Assembly: GCA_000438415.1 (NCBI GenBank)
Contig: FR902233.1
Span: 68,880-109,293 of the forward strand
Origin: Clostridium sp. CAG:628
GTDB lineage: Bacteria > Bacillota_I > Bacilli_A > RF39 > UBA660
Length of the DNA stretch: 40,414 nucleotides
Direction: 5' to 3'
The notes beneath the pieces are model-generated. The model was not told where the DNA came from, made no database searches, and worked only from the letters and a program-made list of their open reading frames with translations. Below, one piece after another: positions 25,326-33,298 of this stretch. The first letter of the stretch is position 1. Each line of letters starts with the position of its first letter. A program made the position numbers and the translations under genes.

Positions 25326-25856
25326 TCAATTTAAAAGAAAAAATGTGAATATATCAGTAATTTTTTGATAAAACATTCTCTCACTTGTACGAATTAATTT
25401 AATTCTTTCAAGTAATCTTTTAAAATACTCTTGATCAGACTTCCTAGCTTTCATAAATCTATCGTCATTTAAAGTAAAACCCTGAACCATATAATCTTTA
25501 ATTATTTTATTAGCCCAAGTTCTAAACTTAATAGCCTTTTTAGTATTAACTCTAAATCCTATAGAAATAATCGTGTCCAAGTTATAGTATTTTGTATTAT
25601 ATACCTGTTTTCCATCATTACCCATGTGTGCAATGTTTGCACATGTGCCATCCTCAATCAATTCTTCATCTTTATAGATATTATTAATGTGTCTAACGAT
25701 GCCACTTCTATCAATATCAAAAAGAATCGCTAAAGTATCAGTATTTAACCAAACATTTTTATTTTCAAGTAATACCTCTATATTAGTATTTCCATCTTCA
25801 TCATTATAAAATATTATATTCTTTTCATTTCCAATAATTTTATCATTCATAGCCAT
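25326..25856 (-). pseudogene. C-terminally truncated RhuM-family protein
   Basis: About 176 residues. The RhuM signature is clear: VWLNTDTLAILFDIDRSGIVRHI, then YNLDTIISIGFRVNTKKAIKFRTWANKIIKDYMVQGF and ERIKLIRTSERMFYQKITDI. Full-length relatives run to about 300 residues or more and continue past KITDI; here the frame ends seven residues later in unrelated sequence that matches the terminator element found on both sides. The start is unclear (25856 or 25850) with no good binding site. It is probably a remnant of a mobile or phage-type gene. Confidence 0.7.
25338..25350 (-). repeat. Half copy of the terminator-like element, copy B
   Basis: AAAAAATGTGAAT identical to the left arms of copies A and C, without its right arm. 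It marks the point where rhuM is cut off. Confidence 0.7.
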
Positions 25857-25866
25857 TAACTCATAT

Positions 25867-25899
25867 AAAAAATGTGAATAAAACAATGTTTATCCACAT
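25867..25899 (-). terminator. Terminator of secA, copy C of the repeated element
   Basis: AATGTGAATAA (25871-25881) is mirrored by TTATCCACAT (25890-25899), with T on the minus strand, seven bases after the secA stop. Confidence 0.75.
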
Positions 25900-25905
25900 C
25901 TTAAT

Positions 25906-28398
25906 TTATTTTCCACAACAGTTTTTATACTTTTTGCCACTTCCACAAGGACATGGATCATTTCTACCAATTTTATTTTCTGCTTTCTTAGGTGTCTTCT
26001 TAGTGCTTTCACTACTGTCATTAGTCTTAATATTCTTATTCTCATGTCTCTCTAAATTTTGTCTAACTTCAGCTTTAAGTAAATATGTAGTAATCTCTCT
26101 ATTAGTTTCTTTAAGCATATTATCAAACATTTGGAAACCTTCTAAAGCATAAGCTTGAAGTGGGTTAGTCTGAGCATATCCTCTTAAACCAATACCTTCC
26201 TTAAGTTGTTCCATATTATCAAGTTGGTTCATCCAATTTTTATCAAGCACTCTTAAAGTTATTGCTTTTTCAAAGTCATCTTGAATTTCTTTAGGTACAT
26301 CCTTAAGTTTCTCATTATAATCTTTTACAACTATATCATAAATAGTATTTTGTACTTCATCTATACTCTTATTCTCTAAATCTTTCTCAACTAACTTTTC
26401 ACTCTTTAACAAATTAGAATTAAATATCTCGCATATATTAACAATATCATTATGAGTTAACACGTCTTCTGGTACAAAATGATCATTAACAGTCTCTACA
26501 ACATAATCTTTAAATATAGTTAGAACTCTATCTCTAATACTATCCTTATCTAATATTTCATTTCTTCTTTCATAAACAATTTCTCTTTGTTTACTAATAA
26601 CATTATCATAGTCTAGTAATGCTTTTCTTCTATCATAGTTAAATCCTTCAACTCTCTTTTGACTACTCTCAATATTCTTACTCATCATTTTATGTGTAAT
26701 AGGAGTATCCTCAGTAAATCCAAGACTTAACATTATGCCCTTAATCTTTTCACTACCAAACTTAACCATCAAATCATCTTCCATAGAAATATAAAATCTT
26801 GTAGTACCAGGGTCTCCTTGTCTACCTGCACGTCCACGAAGTTGGTTATCAATACGTCTACTCTCATGTCTTTCACTACCCAAAACAACAAGTCCGCCTA
26901 ACTCTTTAACACCTTCTCCAAGCTTAATATCAGTACCACGTCCAGCCATATTTGTAGCAATAGTAACAGCACCCTTTTGTCCGGCATTCTCAATAATATG
27001 AGCCTCTCTTTCATGATTCTTAGCATTTAAAAGTTCATGTTTAATTCCTCTTTTATTAAGTAAATCACTTAACCTTTCAGAACTTTCAATAGAAGCAGTA
27101 CCAACAAGTATTGGTTGTCCAGTCTTATGAATTTCTTCAATAGTATTAGCAAGAGCATTAAATTTACCTCTCATATTAACATAAACCAAGTCTTCCATAT
27201 CAACTCTTTTAACTGGCACATTAGTTGGTATCTCTATAACATACATATTATATATATTTCTAAACTCTTCCTCTTCAGTCTTAGCTGTACCTGTCATACC
27301 ACTTAGTTTATTATACATTCTAAATAAATTTTGGAAAGTTATTGTAGCAAGTACCTTAGTCTCTTCATTAATCTTAACGCCTTCTTTAGCTTCAAGTGCT
27401 TGATGTAATCCATCACTATATTGTCTACCATGCATAAGTCTACCGGTAAATGAGTCAACTATAATAATTTGATCATTTTGAACAACATAATCAACATCTT
27501 TCTTAAAGCCATAATTAGCAACAAGTGCTTTATCTAAATTGTGAACGAGTCCTGCATTACTAATATCATATAAATTATCTACATTTAAAAGTTTTTCACA
27601 CTTCTTAATACCTTCTTCAGTTAAAGTAACACCCCTAGTTTTCTCATCTAAATTATAGTCTTCACTTCTTAAACTCTTAGCAGTCTTATCAGCTAACTTA
27701 TATAAGTCAGCGCTTCTACTAACACCTCCACTTATAATTAATGGAGTTCTCGCTTCATCTATAAGTATTGAATCAACTTCGTCTATTATTGCAAAATTAA
27801 GTTTTCTTTGAACTCTATCTTCTTTTCTTACAACCATATTATCTCTTAAATAATCAAACCCAAGTTCATTATTAGTTGTATAAGTTATATCTTTAGAATA
27901 AGCTTCTCTCTTTTCTTCTCTAGACATATCTTTCTTGTTAACACCAACACTAATATCTAGGTAGTTATACACTTGTCCCATCCAATTAGCGTCTCTTTCG
28001 CTTAAGTACTCATTAACTGTAATAACGTGTACCCCGTCCCCACTTAAGGCATTCAAGTATGCTGGCATTGTACTAGTTAAAGTCTTACCTTCACCAGTTT
28101 TCATTTCAGCAATATTACCATAATGTATACAAATACCACCAATTACTTGAACTTTATAAGGCTTTTCTCCAAGCACTCTATAAGCAGCTTCTCTAACAAC
28201 TGCAAACGCTTCAACTAAAATATCATCTAGTGTCTCTCCTTCACTTAATCTACTTTTAAATTCACTAGTTTTAGCTTTTAATTCAAGTGGAGTTAACTTA
28301 CCAATTTCACTATCTAATGCTAATACTTTATCTGCTAACTCCTCAAACCTTTTTAATTCTTTATATTCATGGTCAAACATTTTTTTAAATATGTTCAT
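25906..28398 (-). CDS. secA: Preprotein translocase ATPase SecA
   Basis: 830 residues from the ATG at 28398-28396 behind GGTGAT; six upstream codons are rejected. It drives export through SecYEG. Visible parts are MKTGEGKT (Walker A), the DEVDSILIDEA helicase motif, the preprotein cross-linking region, TNMAGRGTDI, RGRAGRQGDPG, and a C-terminal SEC-C zinc tail (NDPCPCGSGKKYKNCC) that binds SecB-like partners or the ribosome. It lies downstream of hpf, as in many Firmicutes. Confidence 0.98.
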   Translation of the reverse strand: MNIFKKMFDHEYKELKRFEELADKVLALDSEIGKLTPLELKAKTSEFKSRLSEGETLDDILVEAFAVVREAAYRVLGEKPYKVQVIGGICIHYGNIAEMKTGEGKTLTSTMPAYLNALSGDGVHVITVNEYLSERDANWMGQVYNYLDISVGVNKKDMSREEKREAYSKDITYTTNNELGFDYLRDNMVVRKEDRVQRKLNFAIIDEVDSILIDEARTPLIISGGVSRSADLYKLADKTAKSLRSEDYNLDEKTRGVTLTEEGIKKCEKLLNVDNLYDISNAGLVHNLDKALVANYGFKKDVDYVVQNDQIIIVDSFTGRLMHGRQYSDGLHQALEAKEGVKINEETKVLATITFQNLFRMYNKLSGMTGTAKTEEEEFRNIYNMYVIEIPTNVPVKRVDMEDLVYVNMRGKFNALANTIEEIHKTGQPILVGTASIESSERLSDLLNKRGIKHELLNAKNHEREAHIIENAGQKGAVTIATNMAGRGTDIKLGEGVKELGGLVVLGSERHESRRIDNQLRGRAGRQGDPGTTRFYISMEDDLMVKFGSEKIKGIMLSLGFTEDTPITHKMMSKNIESSQKRVEGFNYDRRKALLDYDNVISKQREIVYERRNEILDKDSIRDRVLTIFKDYVVETVNDHFVPEDVLTHNDIVNICEIFNSNLLKSEKLVEKDLENKSIDEVQNTIYDIVVKDYNEKLKDVPKEIQDDFEKAITLRVLDKNWMNQLDNMEQLKEGIGLRGYAQTNPLQAYALEGFQMFDNMLKETNREITTYLLKAEVRQNLERHENKNIKTNDSSESTKKTPKKAENKIGRNDPCPCGSGKKYKNCCGK

Positions 28399-28470
28399 AT
28401 TATCACCGTCCATCATCTATTTTACCAAATTTAACCTAATAATAAAAGTCTTTTCATAAAAATTACACAG

Positions 28471-28503
28471 AAAAAAAGAGTTATTAATTAGTTTCAATAA
28501 CTC
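28471..28503 (-). terminator. Terminator of hpf
   Basis: Minus-strand GAGTTATT (28503-28496) pairs with AATAACTC (28485-28478), followed by seven T, overlapping the hpf stop. Confidence 0.8.
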
Positions 28504-29002
28504 CATATGCTCCATCAAGTCTCTTATATAGAACATTTACTTTTTCTGTTTTAATATCTTTAAATACAAAGAATGTATGCCCTAGAAGTTCCATCTGCAT
28601 AATTGCTTCTTCTTCATCCATCGGTTTTAAATAAACTTTCTTTCTTTTAACAACTTCTTCTAAAACATCATCATCTATAATATCTTCATCATAAACAATT
28701 TCTACTCTTTCTTTACTCATAAGTTTACTCTTAAACTTTCTCATTTGTTGTTCTAATTTATCTACAGCCAAATCAATTGCCGCATACATATCACTATGTG
28801 ATACTTCACTTCTTAAATCAAAATTTATACTATTTATAGTAATTTCTACTTTTTGTTCTCTGCCCCTTATACTAAAAACCACTTTAACACTTACTTCATC
28901 TGGATTCTCAAAATACTTTTCCATTTTGTCAATTTTACTTATTGCATAATCCCTAATTGCATCAGTAACTTCAAGTTTTTGTCCTCTTATAGTATATTTC
29001 AT
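28484..29002 (-). CDS. hpf: Ribosome hibernation promoting factor, long form
   Basis: 172 residues in two parts: an N-terminal RaiA-type ribosome-binding domain (residues 1-95, MKYTIRGQKLEVTDAIRDYAISKI) and a C-terminal dimerisation domain (about 115-172, KRKKVYLKPMDEEEAIMQMELLGHTFFVFKD). The long form pairs 70S ribosomes into inactive 100S dimers during starvation. It has its own terminator ahead of secA. Confidence 0.96.
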   Translation of the reverse strand: MKYTIRGQKLEVTDAIRDYAISKIDKMEKYFENPDEVSVKVVFSIRGREQKVEITINSINFDLRSEVSHSDMYAAIDLAVDKLEQQMRKFKSKLMSKERVEIVYDEDIIDDDVLEEVVKRKKVYLKPMDEEEAIMQMELLGHTFFVFKDIKTEKVNVLYKRLDGAYGVIETN

Positions 29003-29042
29003 CTTTCATCATCTCCCTATTACTATTCTATCACATTTACAA

Positions 29043-29066
29043 GAAAAAAACTACTAAACAGTAGTT
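29043..29066 (-). terminator. Terminator of cspA
   Basis: Minus-strand AACTACT (29066-29060) pairs with AGTAGTT (29055-29049), followed by T, across the cspA stop codon. Confidence 0.8.
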
Positions 29067-29281
29067 AATTTCACTTGTTTGACATCTATTGCTTGTTTAC
29101 CTTTAGAAGTATCAATTAAAGTAAATTCAACAACATCGCCTTCTTTTAAAGATTTATATCCTTCTTGTTCTATTGCGGAATAATGAACGAAAACATCTTC
29201 ACCAACACCAGCACCAATTTCAATGAATCCATAACCTTTTTCGTTATTGAACCATTTTACTCTACCTTTTCTGGTTTCCAA
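29054..29281 (-). CDS. cspA: Cold-shock protein
   Basis: About 75 residues from a TTG at 29281-29279, placed eight bases after GAGAGG; a GTG three codons earlier falls inside the binding site. The single OB-fold carries both RNA-binding motifs, KGYGFIE (RNP1) and DVFVHYSAI (RNP2). It binds single-stranded RNA and helps translation in the cold. A roughly 170-base gap separates it from the agr operator; the divergent repeat pair there points toward it. Confidence 0.92.
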   Translation of the reverse strand: METRKGRVKWFNNEKGYGFIEIGAGVGEDVFVHYSAIEQEGYKSLKEGDVVEFTLIDTSKGKQAIDVKQVKLTTV

Positions 29282-29456
29282 CTCTAACACCTCTCTTCCT
29301 TACACTTATATATTAAAACATTTCTATGTTCTAATCAATAATTATCGGTCGACTTATTTCGTCATTTCTTGTAGTTGCATACTAATGATACAACATTAAT
29401 AGTAGGTATATCTAAAATTTGTTTAAAGTTACTATTTTATGTTTTAAATGAAAAAA

Positions 29457-29488
29457 TGTGCTCGAAACCTCACTTTTTGTGTCTGAAA
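29457..29488 (-). promoter_or_regulatory. Left AgrA-type direct-repeat pair, facing cspA
   Basis: On the minus strand, TTTCAGACACA (29488-29478) and TTTCGAGCACA (29467-29457) are spaced exactly 21 bases, two helical turns, the period used by LytTR-family regulators such as AgrA. The orientation is opposite to the right pair. No good promoter was found on its cspA side. Confidence 0.6.
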
Positions 29489-29524
29489 AGAATAATTGAT
29501 ACAAAAAATATTTAAAAAAAATCA

Positions 29525-29556
29525 TTTTAAGCACAAAAACATGCAAAACAGACACA
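29525..29556 (+). promoter_or_regulatory. Right AgrA-type direct-repeat pair, upstream of agrB
   Basis: TTTTAAGCACA (29525-29535) and AAACAGACACA (29546-29556) also have a 21-base period. The pair spans about -71 to -40 relative to the predicted agrB start, the usual activator position for AgrA. Confidence 0.7.
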
Positions 29557-29583
29557 TTTTTAATAATTATAAACAATATATGA

Positions 29584-29589
29584 TATACT
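29584..29589 (+). promoter_or_regulatory. agrB -10 element, activator-dependent promoter
   Basis: TATACT with no matching -35 (TAATAA at 29561-29566), which fits a promoter that needs an activator. Transcription would begin near 29596, at the GGAAGTGA binding site of agrB. Confidence 0.6.
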
Positions 29590-29610
29590 AACCTCGGAAG
29601 TGAAAAATAT

Positions 29611-30216
29611 ATGAAAGATCTTTTAATCAATTCCGTGATGAATAATATTAAGCGGTATTATAATTACGACGAAGAAAAACTAAAAGTAATTAAGTATGGA
29701 TTAGCTAGCCTTTACTTACACATTACTAAAATGTTTGTTATATTTCTAGTATCGTATATATTAGGAACACTAAAAACACTTCTAATATTAATGGGTCTGT
29801 ATAGTTACCTTAGACTAACATCTTTTGGTGTACATGCTAAAAAAAGTTCACATTGCTGGATAAGTAGTATGATAATATTTCTAGGGATACCATACATCTG
29901 TGAAAATATAACACTTAATATATATTTAAAAATAATAATAAGTGTTATAAGCATTATACTAATTTGTATATATGCTCCTGCAGATACCGAAAAAAGACCA
30001 TTAATAAATAAAAAAAGAAGAACGCTGTTTAAATTAGCCAGCGTATGTAACGGTCTAATCTATACAGTAATGCTCTTCATAGTAAGAAACAACCTTTTAT
30101 CAAATTGCATTCTGTTCTCGCAATTGTTAACAGTGTTTGTTATCTTACCTATAACTTACAAACTATTTGGAGTAAGTTATAACAATTATAAAAAATATGT
30201 AAAGGAGGAAGTGTAA
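29611..30216 (+). CDS. agrB: AgrB, membrane peptidase that matures the signal peptide
   Basis: 201 residues with about six membrane helices. The catalytic pair His75 and Cys82 sits in FGVHAKKSSHC, at the same seven-residue distance as in Staphylococcus aureus. The YAPADTEKRPL block is also typical. AgrB cuts the AgrD C-terminus and forms the thiolactone ring. Its stop shares bases with the agrD start (TAATG). The start has GGAAGTGA upstream, and a repeat-pair operator controls the promoter. Confidence 0.93.
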   Translation: MKDLLINSVMNNIKRYYNYDEEKLKVIKYGLASLYLHITKMFVIFLVSYILGTLKTLLILMGLYSYLRLTSFGVHAKKSSHCWISSMIIFLGIPYICENITLNIYLKIIISVISIILICIYAPADTEKRPLINKKRRTLFKLASVCNGLIYTVMLFIVRNNLLSNCILFSQLLTVFVILPITYKLFGVSYNNYKKYVKEEV

Positions 30217-30335
30217 TGAAATTATTAGCAAGTTTTGCTAGTTTCTTAGGTGAATTAATAGCAAGAACAACTTCTGGTGCATGTCTTTGGACTAGTTTAG
30301 ATGAAGAAGAAATGCCTGAAAGTTTATTAAAATAA
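30216..30335 (+). CDS. agrD: AgrD, precursor of the cyclic autoinducing peptide
   Basis: 39 residues, translated from the ATG at 30216 behind AAAGGAGG. It has the three AgrD parts: an amphipathic N-terminal helix (residues 1-16), a signal region around Cys23 (CLWTS, possibly preceded by TSGA), and a charged recognition tail DEEEMPESLLK, like the DEPEVPEEL of staphylococci. The core CLW is shared with the Clostridium perfringens signal. The ring would be closed between Cys23 and Ser27 or Leu28. Confidence 0.92.
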   Translation: MKLLASFASFLGELIARTTSGACLWTSLDEEEMPESLLK

Positions 30336-30370
30336 ACAATTAAAAATTAATAATTTATAACGACAACTAC

Positions 30371-30402
30371 AAAAACTTTAGATAAATTATTCTAAAGTTT
30401 TT
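30371..30402. terminator. Bidirectional terminator between agrD and agrC
   Basis: AAAAACTTTAGA (30371-30382) pairs with TCTAAAGTTTTT (30391-30402), giving a long stem with T tails on both strands. It ends both converging units. Confidence 0.88.
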
Positions 30403-30418
30403 ACTTTGAAAGATAATT

Positions 30419-31762
30419 TTACTTTACATCTTCTTGTTCTTCTTCTGCTAAATTACATTCTTTTATAATTTTAAGTTCAGATATAAACGTTGTATCAAAA
30501 ACATATTGTCTTAAACGAAGAAGTTTCTCTTCTTCAATTGTTCTATTAGCAATAAATAATCCTAATCCACGATTTTTACCTTTAGTTGAATAACCTTTTT
30601 TATTAATATCATGAATATCTAAAAGTGAATTGTATGAATTTTCAATTGATATAACAATATTTCCATTGCATTGCTCATAAATATAAATTAACAAAGTTTT
30701 TTCTTTACTATTTATAGAAGCTTCTACTGCATTATCTATAAGAATACCCATAATTTTACAAACTTTATAATATATTTTAGTATCTAAATTATTAAATTCA
30801 TCATACATTTTATCTGAAATAATAGTTCTAAAATTAACATCATTACCTTTAATACTAGCCATTTTATAATAAACAATACCTTTTAATCCAGATGGTAATT
30901 TATATAAACCTGAATAACTACTCATCTTTTTATTATCATATTGTTCTATAATACCATTCAATAAGTCATTATATTTCTTACTATTTTTATTTTTTTCACC
31001 TTTTAAAACTAATAAATTATTTACCATTTCATGTCTATTTTCTCTAGTTTTTTCTAACATCAATTCGTAATCTTCCATTATTTTTAATAAATGTATTTGT
31101 TCCTCTTCTTTTGTTTTATTCTTAAAAAATTCACGAATAAGTAATATTGAAAGTATCATAAAGAAACATACTAATAATAAAGTGAACCAAAAACTATCAA
31201 ACTTTTTATTAAAAGCATTATAATAAAAAATAATATAAAGGCCTAAAAAAGATACTACTAAAATTCCGAAAAGAAAATAATTAATTTTACTTTCAAACGT
31301 TATAGTTATTTTTTTTAATATTAGCAATAATTTATTAATTTTAAATAAGAATAACAACATAAAAGAAATTAATGAAGTAAATATACCTTTTAGTATAAAA
31401 ATAGACCAAGTTTCAGTAAAATTATTAAGAGGCAATAACATCATAGGAACGGATATAAGATAATCACAAACGTTTAAGATAGCATATACCAAGAATGTTT
31501 TGAAAAATACATTTATAGGTTTATCCTTATATAAAACAATAAACATAGTTGAAAGTAAAGGATAAATAATAAAAATTTTAAATTTCATAGGAACATATAA
31601 ATCAATACAAAATAACAAAATTGAAAAAACAAATATAATTAAAATATTAAAAATCTTATTTTTTATTCTTAATTTTAAATCAATTTTAGAATAACATTTC
31701 CATAATATTATAGTATTTATCAATACTCCTAAATAAACAACAATTAACCCTACATATTTCAT
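30419..31762 (-). CDS. agrC: AgrC-type sensor histidine kinase
   Basis: 447 residues. Six or more N-terminal membrane helices (to about residue 213) form the peptide receptor. The kinase core has the phosphorylated His244 in NRHEMVNN, the N box GILIDNAVEAS (about 338-348), and the G box GYSTKGKNRGLGL of the GHKL type used by AgrC. It detects the mature AgrD peptide and phosphorylates AgrA. It follows agrA with a four-base overlap. Confidence 0.92.
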   Translation of the reverse strand: MKYVGLIVVYLGVLINTIILWKCYSKIDLKLRIKNKIFNILIIFVFSILLFCIDLYVPMKFKIFIIYPLLSTMFIVLYKDKPINVFFKTFLVYAILNVCDYLISVPMMLLPLNNFTETWSIFILKGIFTSLISFMLLFLFKINKLLLILKKITITFESKINYFLFGILVVSFLGLYIIFYYNAFNKKFDSFWFTLLLVCFFMILSILLIREFFKNKTKEEEQIHLLKIMEDYELMLEKTRENRHEMVNNLLVLKGEKNKNSKKYNDLLNGIIEQYDNKKMSSYSGLYKLPSGLKGIVYYKMASIKGNDVNFRTIISDKMYDEFNNLDTKIYYKVCKIMGILIDNAVEASINSKEKTLLIYIYEQCNGNIVISIENSYNSLLDIHDINKKGYSTKGKNRGLGLFIANRTIEEEKLLRLRQYVFDTTFISELKIIKECNLAEEEQEDVK

Positions 31763-32466
31763 ATACTCATCAACTCTTTCTTATGTGTTCTAGAGAGGAT
31801 ATTTTCTATTCTACCATTATCAAATATCACACTAAAATCCTTCCAATTGAAAGTATAAACTCTTTTTATATTAACCAAATAAGACTTATGAGTATACATA
31901 AAATTACTACCCATTTGTACTTTCAACTTATTTAAATCCATTGCTATAGCAACCTCGTGCGTATCCATTACTATGACACACTTTCTTTCAATTGTATCCC
32001 TATAAACAAATAATATACTATTAGCATCAAAGTAATAATTTCTAGTACCATTCACTATTTTAATATCAGCTTTAATATTCATAGCACTAAGACAAAGCTT
32101 AAATAGTTTATTCATTTCTTTGGTATCATCTCCACCTTTATCAACAAAATCAAGAATATTTAGTCTCTTAGTTAGAGTTTCCAAAATTTTATCTTTCATT
32201 ACACTATAAACAATTATAAAAGAATTCCAATCTTTCTCCCTAATATATCTAGCAGCATCTAGTCCACATTCACCTTTAAGTTGATAATCTAAAATATAAA
32301 TACAATGTTCGTATTTCATATCTACATGATTTTTAAAGTTACTATTAATACTATCAAATTCTAGGATATCATACTCATAAGAAGTTTTAAACATATACAT
32401 ATTAACCATGCGTTTAGTTTTATTTCTATGTAAAGGATTATCATCTAATATGACAAATCTAATCAT
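31759..32466 (-). CDS. agrA: AgrA-type LytTR response regulator
   Basis: 235 residues. The receiver domain has acidic residues Asp8-Asp9 and the phosphorylation site Asp60 in YILDYQLKG. The C-terminal LytTR domain (about 135-235, with MYTHKSYLVNIKRV) binds DNA as paired direct repeats 21 bases apart, matching the repeats upstream of agrB. It starts behind AGGTGG and is the first gene of agrA-agrC. A TTGTAT with TAATAT at 18 bases lies upstream. Confidence 0.93.
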   Translation of the reverse strand: MIRFVILDDNPLHRNKTKRMVNMYMFKTSYEYDILEFDSINSNFKNHVDMKYEHCIYILDYQLKGECGLDAARYIREKDWNSFIIVYSVMKDKILETLTKRLNILDFVDKGGDDTKEMNKLFKLCLSAMNIKADIKIVNGTRNYYFDANSILFVYRDTIERKCVIVMDTHEVAIAMDLNKLKVQMGSNFMYTHKSYLVNIKRVYTFNWKDFSVIFDNGRIENILSRTHKKELMSI

Positions 32467-32599
32467 ACAGATCCCACCTATTCAAAAATATTTTCTTTCG
32501 ACAACCATATACTTATATTACCATAAATTGCCAACAAAATACAAGTACTTTTTCGCATCTTTTTTAACATTTTTTTAGATAAATAATAATTATACATAA

Positions 32600-32620
32600 A
32601 AAAAGTCACTTTCGTGACTT
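32600..32620 (-). terminator. Terminator of spoIIQ
   Basis: Minus-strand AAGTCAC (32620-32614) pairs with GTGACTT (32609-32603) around GAAA, followed by T. It overlaps the stop codon. Confidence 0.82.
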
Positions 32621-33260
32621 ATAATTCATTAACATTTAAAGAATAAAATTTTTCAGGATCAATTAATTCACCTTTATAATTAACCTCAAAATGTAATGAA
32701 GTAGTATAATTAGAATTTACTAAAGATTTTCCACTTACACCTACAATCGTACCTTGACTAATAACATCTCCAACTTTTAAAGCAACTTTATCAATACCTT
32801 GATATGTAGTAATAATATTTTTATCATGTTCTATTTTAACTATATTTCCTAACACTTCATCAGTATCTACACTAATAACCTTACCTGCTAGAACACTTAT
32901 AACATCAAATACTTCATCACTCACATAATCAACTCCAGAATTTTGCATATAAGTATTTTCATAGAATATTATAGATTTTTCTTGATTAGTTTGTTCTCCT
33001 TCAAAATCATAAAATCCTCTTCCAATAGTTACTTTTTCATTCCTAAAAGGTTTAATAACTTTAACATTATTTTTAGTATTATCTTCACCTTGAACAGGTT
33101 TAACTTCATTATCAATTAATCCATTAATAGAATAATCAAATTTCTCACTTTCTGTTAGATATTTATTAATACTCATTATTGTTAATAATATACATCCAAC
33201 AACAGATAAAATAGCAATTAAATAAATTGTAGGTACAAATATTTTTTTAACACTTTTCAT
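32619..33260 (-). CDS. spoIIQ: SpoIIQ, LytM-like engulfment protein
   Basis: 213 residues: one N-terminal transmembrane helix (about 9-30) and a LytM (peptidase M23) domain in the intermembrane space. SpoIIQ sits in the forespore membrane and binds SpoIIIAH to form the engulfment channel. Zinc ligands are degraded: the first His is Asn (QNSGVDY) and the HxH is SxH (TSLHFEV), so peptidase activity is unlikely, as in Bacillus subtilis. It lies just after spoIID. A hairpin covers its ribosome binding site. Confidence 0.88.
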   Translation of the reverse strand: MKSVKKIFVPTIYLIAILSVVGCILLTIMSINKYLTESEKFDYSINGLIDNEVKPVQGEDNTKNNVKVIKPFRNEKVTIGRGFYDFEGEQTNQEKSIIFYENTYMQNSGVDYVSDEVFDVISVLAGKVISVDTDEVLGNIVKIEHDKNIITTYQGIDKVALKVGDVISQGTIVGVSGKSLVNSNYTTSLHFEVNYKGELIDPEKFYSLNVNEL

Positions 33261-33291
33261 TGTTCACTCTCCCATTACTTAATGTGAACAA
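33260..33291 (-). promoter_or_regulatory. Hairpin enclosing the spoIIQ ribosome binding site
   Basis: TTGTTCAC (33291-33284 on the minus strand) is exactly complementary to GTGAACAA (33267-33260), eight base pairs. The GGGAGAG binding site lies in the loop and the second arm reaches the first base of the start codon. Confidence 0.6.
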
Positions 33292-33298
33292 TAATTAT

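Larger units (their letters stand above)
29282..29610. promoter_or_regulatory. Intergenic region between cspA and agrB holding the agr operator
   Basis: About 320 bases without a protein gene. It contains the cspA leader and, at 29374-29394, an imperfect inverted repeat (GTTGCAT with ATACAAC). At 29457-29556 are the four agr repeats described separately, and the agrB promoter follows. The one open frame crossing it on the minus strand is not supported. Confidence 0.6.

Noticed and set aside
29374..29394. Imperfect inverted repeat GTTGCAT/ATACAAC in the cspA leader as an agr site
   Set aside because: It does not match the four repeats in sequence or in the 21-base period, and has a mismatch; it is more likely chance or part of the cspA leader fold.
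29412..29630. Minus-strand open frame across the agr operator
   Set aside because: It overlaps the agrB start, runs through the repeat pairs and has no proper start site.
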